From: Halomonas alkalisoli
GTDB lineage: Bacteria; Pseudomonadota; Gammaproteobacteria; Pseudomonadales; Halomonadaceae
Reading direction: 5' to 3'
Length of the DNA stretch: 64,000 bases
Assembly: GCF_021412585.1 (NCBI RefSeq)
Contig: NZ_JAKCMI010000007.1
Location: 1-64,000 of the forward strand
A program made the position numbers and the translations under genes. The notes under the pieces were generated by a model that was not told the DNA's origin, searched no databases, and worked only from the letters and a program-made list of their open reading frames with translations. Positions 33,301 through 41,066 of this stretch are shown in pieces. Position 1 is the stretch's first letter, and each line of letters opens with the position of its first letter.

Positions 33301-34470
33301 TTACCTAGATTCGTTGAAGATCTCGCGGCCGATCAGCATCCGACGGATCTCGCTGGTGCCGGCGCCGATTTCGTAGAGCTTGGCGTCGCGCAGCAGGCGT
33401 CCGGTCGGGTATTCGTTGATGTAGCCGTTACCGCCGAGCAGCTGGATCGAGTCCAGCGCCACCTGGGTGGCCTTCTCGGCGCAGTAGAGGATCACGCCGG
33501 CGGCGTCCTTCCTCGACGTCTGGCCGCGGTCGCAGCCGGCGGCCACGGCGTAGAGATAGGCGCGGCAGGCGTTCAGCGTGGTGTACATGTCGGCGATCTT
33601 GCCCTGCACCAGCTGGAATTCGCCGATGGCCTGGTCGAACTGCTTACGCTCGTGGATGTAGGGCACCACGATGTCCATGGCCGCCTGCATGATGCCGATG
33701 GGGCCGGCGGCGAGCACGGTGCGCTCGTAGTCCAGGCCGCTCATCAGTACCTTGACGCCGCGGTTCAGCTCGCCGAGCACGTTCTCGACGGGCACTTCGC
33801 AGTCCTGGAACACCAGCTCGCAGGTGTTGGAGCCACGCATGCCGAGCTTGTCGAGCTTCTGGGCGGTGGTGAAGCCGGGCATGTCCTTCTCGATGATGAA
33901 GGCGGTGATGCCCTTGGAGCCAGCGTCCGGGTCAGTCTTGGCGTAGACCACCAGCACATCGGCGTCGGGGCCGTTGGTGATCCACATCTTGTTGCCGTTG
34001 AGGACGAAGTGGTCGCCCTCCTTGCGCGCGCGCAGCTTCATGGAGACCACGTCGGAGCCGGCGCCCGGCTCTGACATGGCCAGTGCGCCGACATGCTCGC
34101 CGGTCATCAGCTTGGGCAGGTACTTGGCCTTCTGCTCGGCACTGGCATTGATCTTGAGCTGGTTGACGCAGAGGTTGGAGTGCGCGCCGTAGGAGAGACC
34201 CACCGAGGCACTGGCCCGGGAGATCTCTTCCATGGCGATGCAGTGCGCCAGGTAGCCCATGCCGGTGCCGCCGTCCTCTTCCGAGACGGTGATGCCCAGC
34301 AGCCCCATGTCGCCGAATTTCTGCCACAGGTCGTTGGGGAACTCGTTCTTCTCGTCGATCTCGGCGGCGCGCGGGGCGATCTCGTCGCGGGCGAAGGCGT
34401 TGACCTGATCGCGCAGCATGTTCAGTTCATCGTCGAGGCCGAAGTCGAGGGGCTTGTAGGGCGTGAGCAT
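33301..34470 (-). CDS. liuA: isovaleryl-CoA dehydrogenase
   Basis: 389 aa, the standard acyl-CoA dehydrogenase length. It oxidises isovaleryl-CoA to 3-methylcrotonyl-CoA and passes electrons to ETF. Visible: [40 protein letters not shown], the FAD-binding [40 protein letters not shown], the isovaleryl-type glutamate region [40 protein letters not shown] and [16 protein letters not shown]. First gene of the operon; gggag precedes ATG 34470, and a palindromic LiuR-type operator lies about 105 bp upstream. Confidence 0.96.
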   Translation of the reverse strand: MLTPYKPLDFGLDDELNMLRDQVNAFARDEIAPRAAEIDEKNEFPNDLWQKFGDMGLLGITVSEEDGGTGMGYLAHCIAMEEISRASASVGLSYGAHSNLCVNQLKINASAEQKAKYLPKLMTGEHVGALAMSEPGAGSDVVSMKLRARKEGDHFVLNGNKMWITNGPDADVLVVYAKTDPDAGSKGITAFIIEKDMPGFTTAQKLDKLGMRGSNTCELVFQDCEVPVENVLGELNRGVKVLMSGLDYERTVLAAGPIGIMQAAMDIVVPYIHERKQFDQAIGEFQLVQGKIADMYTTLNACRAYLYAVAAGCDRGQTSRKDAAGVILYCAEKATQVALDSIQLLGGNGYINEYPTGRLLRDAKLYEIGAGTSEIRRMLIGREIFNESR

Positions 34471-34574
34471 GGGCGGAACTCCCTTTTACTGTCGGTATGG
34501 CGGCTATCAGGTTGTGCGAGGTGAAGGGCACAGAGTCGCCTCGCATCTTGGAATGGCTACAAGACTAGGCCAGG

Positions 34575-34590
34575 TTGACGTTAACGTAAA
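34575..34590. promoter_or_regulatory. probable LiuR (MerR-family) operator upstream of liuA
   Basis: ttgacgttaacgtaaa is a near-perfect 16-bp palindrome whose core acgttaacgt is symmetric. It matches the published type of LiuR motif of gammaproteobacteria (TTGACGTWAACGTMAA-like). It lies 105 bp upstream of the liuA start. No liuR gene is in the window, so the regulator would act in trans. Confidence 0.75.
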
Positions 34591-34730
34591 GTGCAAGCGA
34601 GGCGGCTGCGACGAATGTCGAAGAAACCACGCTGTAATAAACGATCCCTGATAAACGACGAGGGAAGAAACGGCGTGGAAAGAATTGAGGTTGAGAGTGC
34701 AAGACTGGCAGAAGGGTGGGATTGGCGCCA

Positions 34731-34752
34731 CCGACCCTGGGCCGGTGGCGCC
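34731..34752. terminator. hairpin terminator after the bicarbonate permease gene
   Basis: ggcgccaccg and cggtggcgcc form a 10-bp perfect stem, ending just past the stop codon of the minus-strand permease gene at 34763. It probably ends permease transcription before the liu promoter region. Confidence 0.65.
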
Positions 34753-34762
34753 TGGGCATGGT

Positions 34763-35701
34763 TCAGCCCAGCCACAGCGCCAGCTGGTGATAGAGGGGGA
34801 TGCCGACGATCACGTTCAGCGGGAAGGTGAAGCCGAGCGCGGCCAACATGGCCAGGCCAATGTTGGCCTCGGGAATGGCGTTGCGCATGGCAGCCGGCGC
34901 GGCGATGTAGGAGGCGCTGGCGGCAAGCGCCGTCAGGATCAGCAGGGAGCCGCTGGGAAGCCCCAGTGCCAGGCCGACCGCCAGGCCGGCCAGTGACAGG
35001 ACGAACGGCGCCACCAGGGCGAAGGTGAGCAGCCGCCAGTGGAACCAGGGGATGGGGCGCAGGGTTTCGGCCGCGGTCAGGCCCATCTGCAGCAGGAACA
35101 GCGCCAGCACCGCATGGAAGGCGCCGGTGAACAGCTCGGTGACGTTGGCGCCCTGCATGGGGCCATACATGGCACCGATCACCGCGCCGCCGGCCAGCAG
35201 GATCACCCCCCGGTTGGTCAGGGTCTCGTGCCAGATGCCCTGCAGCGCTTCGCCGGAGTCGCTGCCCTTGTAGCGGCGAAAGAGGGCGATGGCCACCATG
35301 ATCGCCGGCAGTTCCATCATCACCAGGTAGAGCGTGACCTCGGCGCCGATGGGTAGGCCGCGGCCTTCGGCGAAGGCCAGGGCCACGGCGAAGGTGCCGG
35401 CGCTGACCGAGCCGTAGTGGGCGGCGATGCTGGCGCTATCGGCAGGCGAGAGGCGAACCAGGCGACGCAGCACCGGCATCAGGACAAGCGGGATCACCGC
35501 CCCCAGGGCGGCGACCGCGAGCAGTTCCGGCACCAGCGACCAGCGCAGGTTGCCGTAGAGCGCCATGCCGCCCTTGAGGCCGATGGTCAGCATCAGCAGC
35601 AGGCTCAAGGTGTCGTAGGCGGCCTTGGGGATGTTCAGGTCGGACTTGACGATACCGGCGAGCAGGCCGAGCAGAAAGAACATCACGACGATGTCTGGCA
35701 T
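34763..35701 (-). CDS. SbtA-like sodium-dependent bicarbonate permease (DUF897)
   Basis: 312 aa with about ten transmembrane segments and almost no large soluble loop. The repeated-half layout of the Sbt_1/DUF897 family is visible: VVMFFLLGLLAGIVKSDLNI, LLMLTIGLKGGMALYGNL, SIAAHYGSVSAGTFAVALAF and LMMLELPAIM-like YLVMMELPAIMVAIALFRR in the first half; LLQMGLTAAETL, ASASYIAAPAAMRNAIPEAN and TFPLNVIVGIPLYHQLA in the second. These proteins take up bicarbonate with sodium in cyanobacteria and occur widely in heterotrophs, where the substrate is less certain. Divergent from a LysR-type regulator, an arrangement seen for CbbR/CmpR-like control of bicarbonate uptake. Confidence 0.85.
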   Translation of the reverse strand: MPDIVVMFFLLGLLAGIVKSDLNIPKAAYDTLSLLLMLTIGLKGGMALYGNLRWSLVPELLAVAALGAVIPLVLMPVLRRLVRLSPADSASIAAHYGSVSAGTFAVALAFAEGRGLPIGAEVTLYLVMMELPAIMVAIALFRRYKGSDSGEALQGIWHETLTNRGVILLAGGAVIGAMYGPMQGANVTELFTGAFHAVLALFLLQMGLTAAETLRPIPWFHWRLLTFALVAPFVLSLAGLAVGLALGLPSGSLLILTALAASASYIAAPAAMRNAIPEANIGLAMLAALGFTFPLNVIVGIPLYHQLALWLG

Positions 35702-35795
35702 AGGTCTCTCTTCTTCTGGAGTCGCAGTGGCAGGGTAGTCGCGGATTGTGAGGAGTGCGTGATATTGATTCCAATTGAATATCCATCAATTTAGC

Positions 35796-35811
35796 ATAGA
35801 TAATTATCTAT
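35796..35811. promoter_or_regulatory. perfect 16-bp palindrome in the permease/LysR intergenic region
   Basis: atagataattatctat is fully self-complementary and lies 24 bp before the lysR start and about 95 bp from the permease start. The neighbouring attgat...atcaat pair (35764-35790) also has dyad symmetry with a T-n11-A-like core. Together these look like recognition and activation sites for the LysR regulator. Confidence 0.6.
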
Positions 35812-35834
35812 ATGATCCGCCGTGGAGCCGTGTC

Positions 35835-36794
35835 ATGAACGTGCGTCACCTGACGTTTCGTCTACTGCAGGTGTATGTGGCCGTGGTGCGCAGCGGCTCG
35901 GTCAGCGAGGCCGCTCGGCAGCTCCACCTGACCCAGCCGACCGTTTCGCAGCAGCTCAAGCGGCTGGGCGAGGCGGTGGGGGAGCCGCTGCTGGAGAGCC
36001 GTCGCGGCCGCCTGGTAACCACCGAGGCCGGCACCGAACTCTACCGCGCCAGCCGGGAAGTGCTCGACCGCTTCGACGACTTCGAGGATTACCTGGTTGC
36101 CCTGCGGGGCGGTGAAAGGGGGCGCTTCAGCATCGCCCTGGTCAATACGGCGCAGTACGTGTTGCCCCGTCTGTTGGGGCCTTACAGCCAGTCGTTTCCC
36201 GAGGTCGACGTGACGCTGCATATCGGCAACCGCCGCCAGATGCTGACTCGCTTCGAGCGTCAGGATGACGATCTCTATGTTTTCAGCCATCCACCCTCGC
36301 TGGCCCATGCCCTGGCTGGCCGCTTCCTGCGCAATCCGCTGGTGGTGATCGCCCCGCGGGGGCATGCCTTGGCCACCCGAGAGCGCGTTGCCATGAGCGA
36401 GCTGCTGGCGGAGCGTTTCCTGCTGCGCGAGCCGGGTTCTGCCACCCGCATGCTGTTCGAGAGCTGGCTGCAGGAGCAGGGGCTGTCACTTGGCGCGACC
36501 CTGCAGATGGCCAGTAACGAGGCGATTCGCGTGGGGGTGGCGTCGGGCATGGGGCTCGCGGTGCTCTCCGAGCATGTGTTGCCGCCGGAGCATCCCGACC
36601 TGGTGATCCTGCCGGTGGAAGGGTGGCCCATCGAGAGCCACTGGCAGTTTATCGTGCGCCGGGACCGGCGACTGCCCCACGCCGCGCTGGGCTTCCTGAC
36701 GTTCGCCCAGGGCCACCTGGGCGAGTGCGTGGAGGCGCGCTTCATCTCCAACGAGCTGGGGGCGATGCTGGCGGGGTTGGGGTCAGGAACTTAA
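35835..36794 (+). CDS. LysR-family transcriptional regulator (CbbR/CmpR-like)
   Basis: 319 aa from ATG 35835 (MNVRHLTFRLLQVYVAV); the frame is open further upstream but this start aligns with LysR proteins. HTH: RSGSVSEAARQLHLTQPTVS, then QQLKRLGEAVGEPLLESRRG, followed by the usual linker TTEAGTELYRASREVLDRFD. The effector domain (FSIALVNTAQYVLPRLLGPY, LVVIAPRGHALATRERVAMS, GVASGMGLAVLSEHVL) resembles CbbR/CmpR-type regulators that sense carbon metabolites. It is divergent from an SbtA-like permease, its likely target. The stop codon overlaps the convergent tupA stop. Confidence 0.9.
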   Translation: MNVRHLTFRLLQVYVAVVRSGSVSEAARQLHLTQPTVSQQLKRLGEAVGEPLLESRRGRLVTTEAGTELYRASREVLDRFDDFEDYLVALRGGERGRFSIALVNTAQYVLPRLLGPYSQSFPEVDVTLHIGNRRQMLTRFERQDDDLYVFSHPPSLAHALAGRFLRNPLVVIAPRGHALATRERVAMSELLAERFLLREPGSATRMLFESWLQEQGLSLGATLQMASNEAIRVGVASGMGLAVLSEHVLPPEHPDLVILPVEGWPIESHWQFIVRRDRRLPHAALGFLTFAQGHLGECVEARFISNELGAMLAGLGSGT

Positions 36795-37621
36795 GGTGCG
36801 TCGGCGGCGTTGGGCTGACTGTTGGGAAAGAACAGCTGCTCGCCGTTGACCCGGAAGTCGGCGATCGCCTGCTGGCCAGCCTCGGAGAGCAGCCACTCAT
36901 GCCACTGCGCGGCGAGGTCGTGCTTGAGGTGGGGATGGCGCTCGGGGGCGATTCGCACGCTGCCGTACTGGTTGAACAGCGCCTCGTCGCCCTCGAAGAG
37001 CAGCGTGAGATCCTGGCGATTCCTGAAGGCGACCCAGGTGGCGCGATCCGTGAAAACATAGGCATCCATGGCGGCGGCGGTATTGAGGGTGGCGCCCATG
37101 CCGCTGCCGAGTTCGCGGTACCAGGGGGATGCGGGGGCGATCCCTGCCGCCTTCCAGAGGCGCTGTTCGGCACGGTGGGTGCCGCTGTCGTCCCCGCGGG
37201 AGGTGAAGGGGGCTTCAGCCGCACCGATACGAGCGAAGGCCTCGTTGACGTCATCGGCTTCGGCAATGCCTGCCGGATCGCCGGCCGGGCCGACGAGCAC
37301 GAAGTCGTTATACATGACGTCGGCGCGTTCGCTGCCATGGCCCTCGGCGACGAAGCGCGCCTCGCCTTCGGTGTCGTGCACCAGCAGGCTGTCGACATCG
37401 CCGCGGCGGGCGATCTCGAAGGCCTGGCCGGTGCCCACGGCCACGACGCGCACCTCGATGCCGGTGGCCTCGGTGAACGCGGGAATGATGGCGCCGAACA
37501 GGCCCGAGTTCTCGGTGGAGGTGGTAGAGGCCAGGGTGATATGGCCGATGCCCTGGGCGGTGGCGGGAAGCGACAGCCCCATCAGGGCGAGTGCGGCAAG
37601 GATGAGTCCGGCTTTGGGCAT
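36791..37621 (-). CDS. tupA: tungstate ABC transporter substrate-binding protein
   Basis: 276 aa from ATG 37621 with aggagg upstream. Signal peptide (GLILAALALMGLSLPATAQG) for periplasmic location. The mature N-terminus has the anion-binding TupA hallmark TLASTTSTENSGLFGAIIPA, followed by VRVVAVGTGQAFEIARRGDV, DSLLVHDTEGEARFVAEGHG, YNDFVLVGPAGDPAG and SRGDDSGTHRAEQRLWKAAG, all characteristic of TupA rather than ModA. It binds tungstate and delivers it to TupB. It comes last in the operon (order tupB-tupC-tupA), 44 bp after tupC, whereas tupA is usually first. Confidence 0.93.
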   Translation of the reverse strand: MPKAGLILAALALMGLSLPATAQGIGHITLASTTSTENSGLFGAIIPAFTEATGIEVRVVAVGTGQAFEIARRGDVDSLLVHDTEGEARFVAEGHGSERADVMYNDFVLVGPAGDPAGIAEADDVNEAFARIGAAEAPFTSRGDDSGTHRAEQRLWKAAGIAPASPWYRELGSGMGATLNTAAAMDAYVFTDRATWVAFRNRQDLTLLFEGDEALFNQYGSVRIAPERHPHLKHDLAAQWHEWLLSEAGQQAIADFRVNGEQLFFPNSQPNAADAP

Positions 37622-37665
37622 CCTGTCTTCCTCCTGGTGGTGGTCATCCGAGGTGGTCATCCGAG

Positions 37666-38394
37666 CTACCAGATCAGATCACCGTCGATGAAGGCGCGGG
37701 TGGTCGGTGAAGCCGGCGTGGTGAAGAAACGCTCGGCGTCGCTGTGTTCGATCAGCCGCCCTTCGTGGAGCAGCACGACGTCGTCTGCCAGCCGTTTCGC
37801 CTGGTTGAGGTCGTGGGTGGTCATCAGGATACGCGTGCCCCGGGCATGGAAGTCGACGACCGCCGCTTCCACGGCGCGCATCGAGGCCGGGTCCAGGGCG
37901 GCGGTGGGTTCGTCGAGGAACAGCACCTTTGGGTTGAGCAGCCAGGCCCGGGCCAGGGCCAGGCGTTGCTGCTCGCCGCCGGAGAGTACCCGCGCCGGGC
38001 GCCTTTCCAGGGGGCTCAGGCCGAAACGCGCAAGGGCTTCGCGGGCCAGTGGCTTGCGTGCCCGCCAAGGGGTGCCGCTGACGGCCAGGGCATAGGTGAG
38101 GTTGTCCAGGGCGGAGCGCTTGAGCAGCACGGGGCGCTGGAAGACCATCGCCTGGCGCGGTGGCTTGCCTTCCCAGTACACCTGTCCGGCGCTGGGGAGC
38201 AGCAGCCCGTGGGCCAGGCGCATCAGCAGGCTCTTGCCGGCCCCGTTGGGCCCCATCACCAGGGTGCGCCGGCAGCCGTCGAGGGAGAGGGTCAGCGGCT
38301 GGAGCAGCGTCTGGCCGCGGTGGACCACGCTCGCACCTTCGAAGCGCAGGGCAGGGATCGCAAGTTCGGGCAGCTGATGGGCCATTTGGGTCAT
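37666..38394 (-). CDS. tupC: tungstate ABC transporter ATP-binding protein
   Basis: 242 aa. The start at ATG 38394 overlaps the tupB stop (ATGA). Walker A VMGPNGAGKSLLMRLAHG, a Q-loop in AMVFQRPVLLKRSALDN, ABC signature VLSGGEQQRLALARAWL, Walker B KVLFLDEPTAALDP and the switch His in ILMTTHDLNQAKRLADDVVL are all present. The short length and placement with TupB and TupA identify it as the tungstate importer ATPase. Powers tungstate import for tungsto- or molybdo-enzymes such as some formate dehydrogenases. Confidence 0.93.
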   Translation of the reverse strand: MTQMAHQLPELAIPALRFEGASVVHRGQTLLQPLTLSLDGCRRTLVMGPNGAGKSLLMRLAHGLLLPSAGQVYWEGKPPRQAMVFQRPVLLKRSALDNLTYALAVSGTPWRARKPLAREALARFGLSPLERRPARVLSGGEQQRLALARAWLLNPKVLFLDEPTAALDPASMRAVEAAVVDFHARGTRILMTTHDLNQAKRLADDVVLLHEGRLIEHSDAERFFTTPASPTTRAFIDGDLIW

Positions 38395-39095
38395 CCCAGT
38401 CGCCTCCGGGCCGTTTCGCCCACCAGGTAGGCGGCACCGTTGATCAGCGTGACCAGGGCGAGCAGCACCAGGCCGAGGCCAAGGGCCAGCGGCAGGTTGC
38501 CCTTGCTGGTTTCCAGCACGATCGCCGTGGTCATGACCCGGGTGACGCCTTCGATATTCCCGCCCACGATCATCACCGCGCCCACCTCGGCACTGGCGCG
38601 ACCGAAGCCGGCCAGTATCACCGTCATCAGCCCGAAGCGGGCGTCCCACAGCAGGGTGGGGATCCGGCGTAGGCGTGACAACCCGAGCGACTGCAGCTGT
38701 TCGCGATACTCGGCGTGCAGCTCCTCCACCTGCTGGCGGGTCAGGGCGGCGATGATCGGCAGGATCAGCAGGACCTGGGCGACCACCATGGCGCCGGGCG
38801 TGAACAGCAGGCCGAACTGCCCCAGCGGGCCGGCACGAGACAGCAGCAGGTAGACCGCCAGCCCAGCCACCACCGGCGGCAGCCCCATCAGGGCATTGAG
38901 TACCACCACGACCGCGCCGCGTCCCGGGAAGCGCCACAGCGCCAGGGCAGCGCCCAAGGGCAGCCCGATCACCGCACCCACCGCTACGGCGGCAAGTGAC
39001 ACCTGAAGCGACAGGGCCAGGATGCCGACCAGCGTCGGGTCCAGGCCCAGGATCAGGTTGAGGGCGGCCTGGAAGGCGTTGTCGAATTCCGGCAT
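38391..39095 (-). CDS. tupB: tungstate ABC transporter permease
   Basis: 234 aa from ATG 39095 (MPEFDNAFQAAL) preceded by cggag. Five to six transmembrane segments (ILALSLQVSLAAVAVGAVIG, VVVVLNALMGLPPVVAGLAV, TPGAMVVAQVLLILPIIAAL) and the permease coupling loop ILAGFGRASAEVGAVMIVGG, a variant of the EAA motif typical for molybdate/tungstate permeases. Forms the membrane channel with the TupC dimer. First gene of the operon. Confidence 0.93.
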   Translation of the reverse strand: MPEFDNAFQAALNLILGLDPTLVGILALSLQVSLAAVAVGAVIGLPLGAALALWRFPGRGAVVVVLNALMGLPPVVAGLAVYLLLSRAGPLGQFGLLFTPGAMVVAQVLLILPIIAALTRQQVEELHAEYREQLQSLGLSRLRRIPTLLWDARFGLMTVILAGFGRASAEVGAVMIVGGNIEGVTRVMTTAIVLETSKGNLPLALGLGLVLLALVTLINGAAYLVGETARRRLG

Positions 39096-39234
39096 GCGGG
39101 TCTCCGGGCGAGGGTGGCGAAGCCCCATGGTATGCCAAGGAAGCCATGACGACACCCGCGAAACGACACACACATGCCCGTTCGGGTCGCGTTATCTCCT
39201 GGACTGGGGCGCCGGAACATCGTGAGGATCAGAA

Positions 39235-40302
39235 TTATCGATCAGGGGCTTCCTCGGGCTTGGCGAACGGACGGAATGAATCCTGGAACACCGCATTCAG
39301 GTCGAAGGAGGAGCACTTGCCGATGGAGTCGAAGTGCTGTTCGAGCCAGAGGTCCGCCCAGGCACGGCCCTGGTGGTGGAGCCGGGAAACGAAGTCCCAT
39401 TCGGCGTTGAGCTTGCTCGAGGCGCTGAGCTTCTCGACTTCCTGCTCGGCATGGATCAGGTGCAGGCGCATGGAGCGGTACCGTTCAAGCTCCACATCCG
39501 CCGAGTCGATCAGCTGCTGCAGCAGCTGGATGCTGCGCAGCTCCTTGATCAGGCTGGTGTTGAAGGTGATCTCGTTGATGCGGTTGATGATGTCCCGGGC
39601 GCTGTCGGGCAGCTGATGGCGAACCAGCGGGTTGACCTGGACTACCACCAGGTCGCGACAGCCCTGGTCGTCGACCAGCGGAAACAGGGCGGGGTTGCCG
39701 CTGTAGCCGCCGTCCCAGTAGGCCTCGCCGTCGATCTCCACGGCGGGAAACATGAAGGGCAGGCAGGCCGAGGCCATGACGGTATCCACGCTCAGATGAG
39801 GCTGGCGGAAGACCGTGGCGCGCCCGGTGCGTACATTGGTGGCAGTGACGAACACCTTCGCCTTGCGGCAGGCGTTTACCCGTTCGAAGTCCACCAGTTC
39901 GCTGACCAGGTCACGCAGGGGGTTGATGGCCAGGGGGTTGAGCTTCGCGGGCGCGACCAGCTGGGTGAGGCTCTCGAAGAACAGGTAGCTCGGCGAGTTG
40001 TCGAGACCATCGTTGCCCATCAGCCGATCCCAGGGGGTGCGCTGAATCGGTGAGAAGCGAGCCGCATCGCTGACCCCCTTCCAGAAGGTATAGAGCGCTT
40101 TCCGCGCTCCCTCGCGCCCACCCTTGTGCAGTCCATCGGCCAGCACCACCGCATTCATGGCACCGGCACTGGTGCCGCTGACCCCGTCGATCTCCAGCCG
40201 ATCCTCTTCCAGCAGGCGGTCGAGCACGCCCCAGGTCAAGGCGCCGTGGGAGCCGCCGCCCTGCAGTGCCAGATCGATGCGCTTCTTGTCGTCCTTCGCC
40301 AT
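39235..40302 (-). CDS. patatin-like phospholipase family protein
   Basis: 355 aa. The patatin fold signatures are complete: oxyanion-hole loop LALQGGGSHGALTWGVLDRL, nucleophile elbow GVSGTSAGAMNAVVLADG (Ser in GTSAG) and the dyad Asp in AYWDGGYSGNPALFPLVDD. No signal peptide, so cytoplasmic or membrane-associated. Members hydrolyse acyl esters of lipids; in some bacteria related proteins affect poly-hydroxybutyrate or membrane lipid turnover, but nothing here picks one. It stands between the tup operon and a cupin gene, with about 140 bp to the former and its own start region. Confidence 0.88.
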   Translation of the reverse strand: MAKDDKKRIDLALQGGGSHGALTWGVLDRLLEEDRLEIDGVSGTSAGAMNAVVLADGLHKGGREGARKALYTFWKGVSDAARFSPIQRTPWDRLMGNDGLDNSPSYLFFESLTQLVAPAKLNPLAINPLRDLVSELVDFERVNACRKAKVFVTATNVRTGRATVFRQPHLSVDTVMASACLPFMFPAVEIDGEAYWDGGYSGNPALFPLVDDQGCRDLVVVQVNPLVRHQLPDSARDIINRINEITFNTSLIKELRSIQLLQQLIDSADVELERYRSMRLHLIHAEQEVEKLSASSKLNAEWDFVSRLHHQGRAWADLWLEQHFDSIGKCSSFDLNAVFQDSFRPFAKPEEAPDR

Positions 40303-40437
40303 GCTGTCTCCTTGAGCCCTGAATCCAGAAGCCTGAATGCTGCGTTGCAGTCTAGGCTTCCTGATCGCCGCTGTCTGCCCCTGGGGACAGGGTCATCGAT
40401 GCTCTAACGGGGCATGGACCAGTGAGGACGAAAGCGT

Positions 40438-40469
40438 GGCGGGAGCAGAGTCTTTGCTCCGCTCCCGCC
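40438..40469. terminator. terminator after the cupin gene
   Basis: ggcgggagc and gctcccgcc form a 9-bp GC-rich stem enclosing a second small pairing (gag...ctc), ending 13 bp past the cupin stop on the minus strand. Confidence 0.65.
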
Positions 40470-40481
40470 TGAAGCCGGCCA

Positions 40482-41033
40482 TTAGTGTCCGGCGCCGATG
40501 GGCAGGTCGGGACAGCTCTGCTCGGGCTCGCGGGGCAGCGTCAGCCCCTGGCCGTTCTCGCCTTCGGGGGCGTTGAGGAAGGTGGCTACCACCACGGCGA
40601 CCTCGTCCTCGCTGGGGTTGAAGGAGCTGTGGATGTTGTCGAAGCCGGGGTCGATGAACAGCTCGCCGGCCCGGTAGGGGCGCTCGACGCAGTCGTCGGC
40701 ATAGACGTAGACCAGCTCGCCCTGGCGAATGGTGGCGATCACGGGGCCGGGATGGCTGTGCCAGGGGAAGGCGGCCCCCGGCTGGACGGTGATCTCGGCC
40801 ATGGCCACCCGTCCGGGTTCGGGTACCTCCAGGACCTGGCGGTCGCGGCCCTCGGTGGCGAGGGTGATCTGGATACTCACCTCGTCGATGATCGCGCTGC
40901 GCTGGGTCAGCTCCTGCACGGCGATGGGCGGCGGGTCGTCGCCGGCGGCCAGCGGCGGGACGGCCAGTGCCAGGGCGCCGACGGTCAGCGCGGCGAGGGG
41001 CAGGGTCAGGGGAGGGAGGGCGTGGCGTTTCAT
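40482..41033 (-). CDS. secreted cupin-domain protein
   Basis: 183 aa with an N-terminal signal peptide (LTLPLAALTVGALALAVPPL, ending in AAG). The cupin core carries metal-ligand residues in the right order: FPWHSHPGPVIATIRQGELV (two His, then Glu after the turn position) and the second motif AGELFIDPGFDNIHSSFNPS with its His. Single cupin barrels of this type in the periplasm have varied roles and no substrate can be inferred. The gene lies 33 bp after the BBE-type FAD oxidoreductase on the same strand, so the two are likely co-transcribed. Confidence 0.75.
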   Translation of the reverse strand: MKRHALPPLTLPLAALTVGALALAVPPLAAGDDPPPIAVQELTQRSAIIDEVSIQITLATEGRDRQVLEVPEPGRVAMAEITVQPGAAFPWHSHPGPVIATIRQGELVYVYADDCVERPYRAGELFIDPGFDNIHSSFNPSEDEVAVVVATFLNAPEGENGQGLTLPREPEQSCPDLPIGAGH

Positions 41034-41066
41034 GGCGGTTCTCCTTCGTCTCGTCGGACGTGGCGA

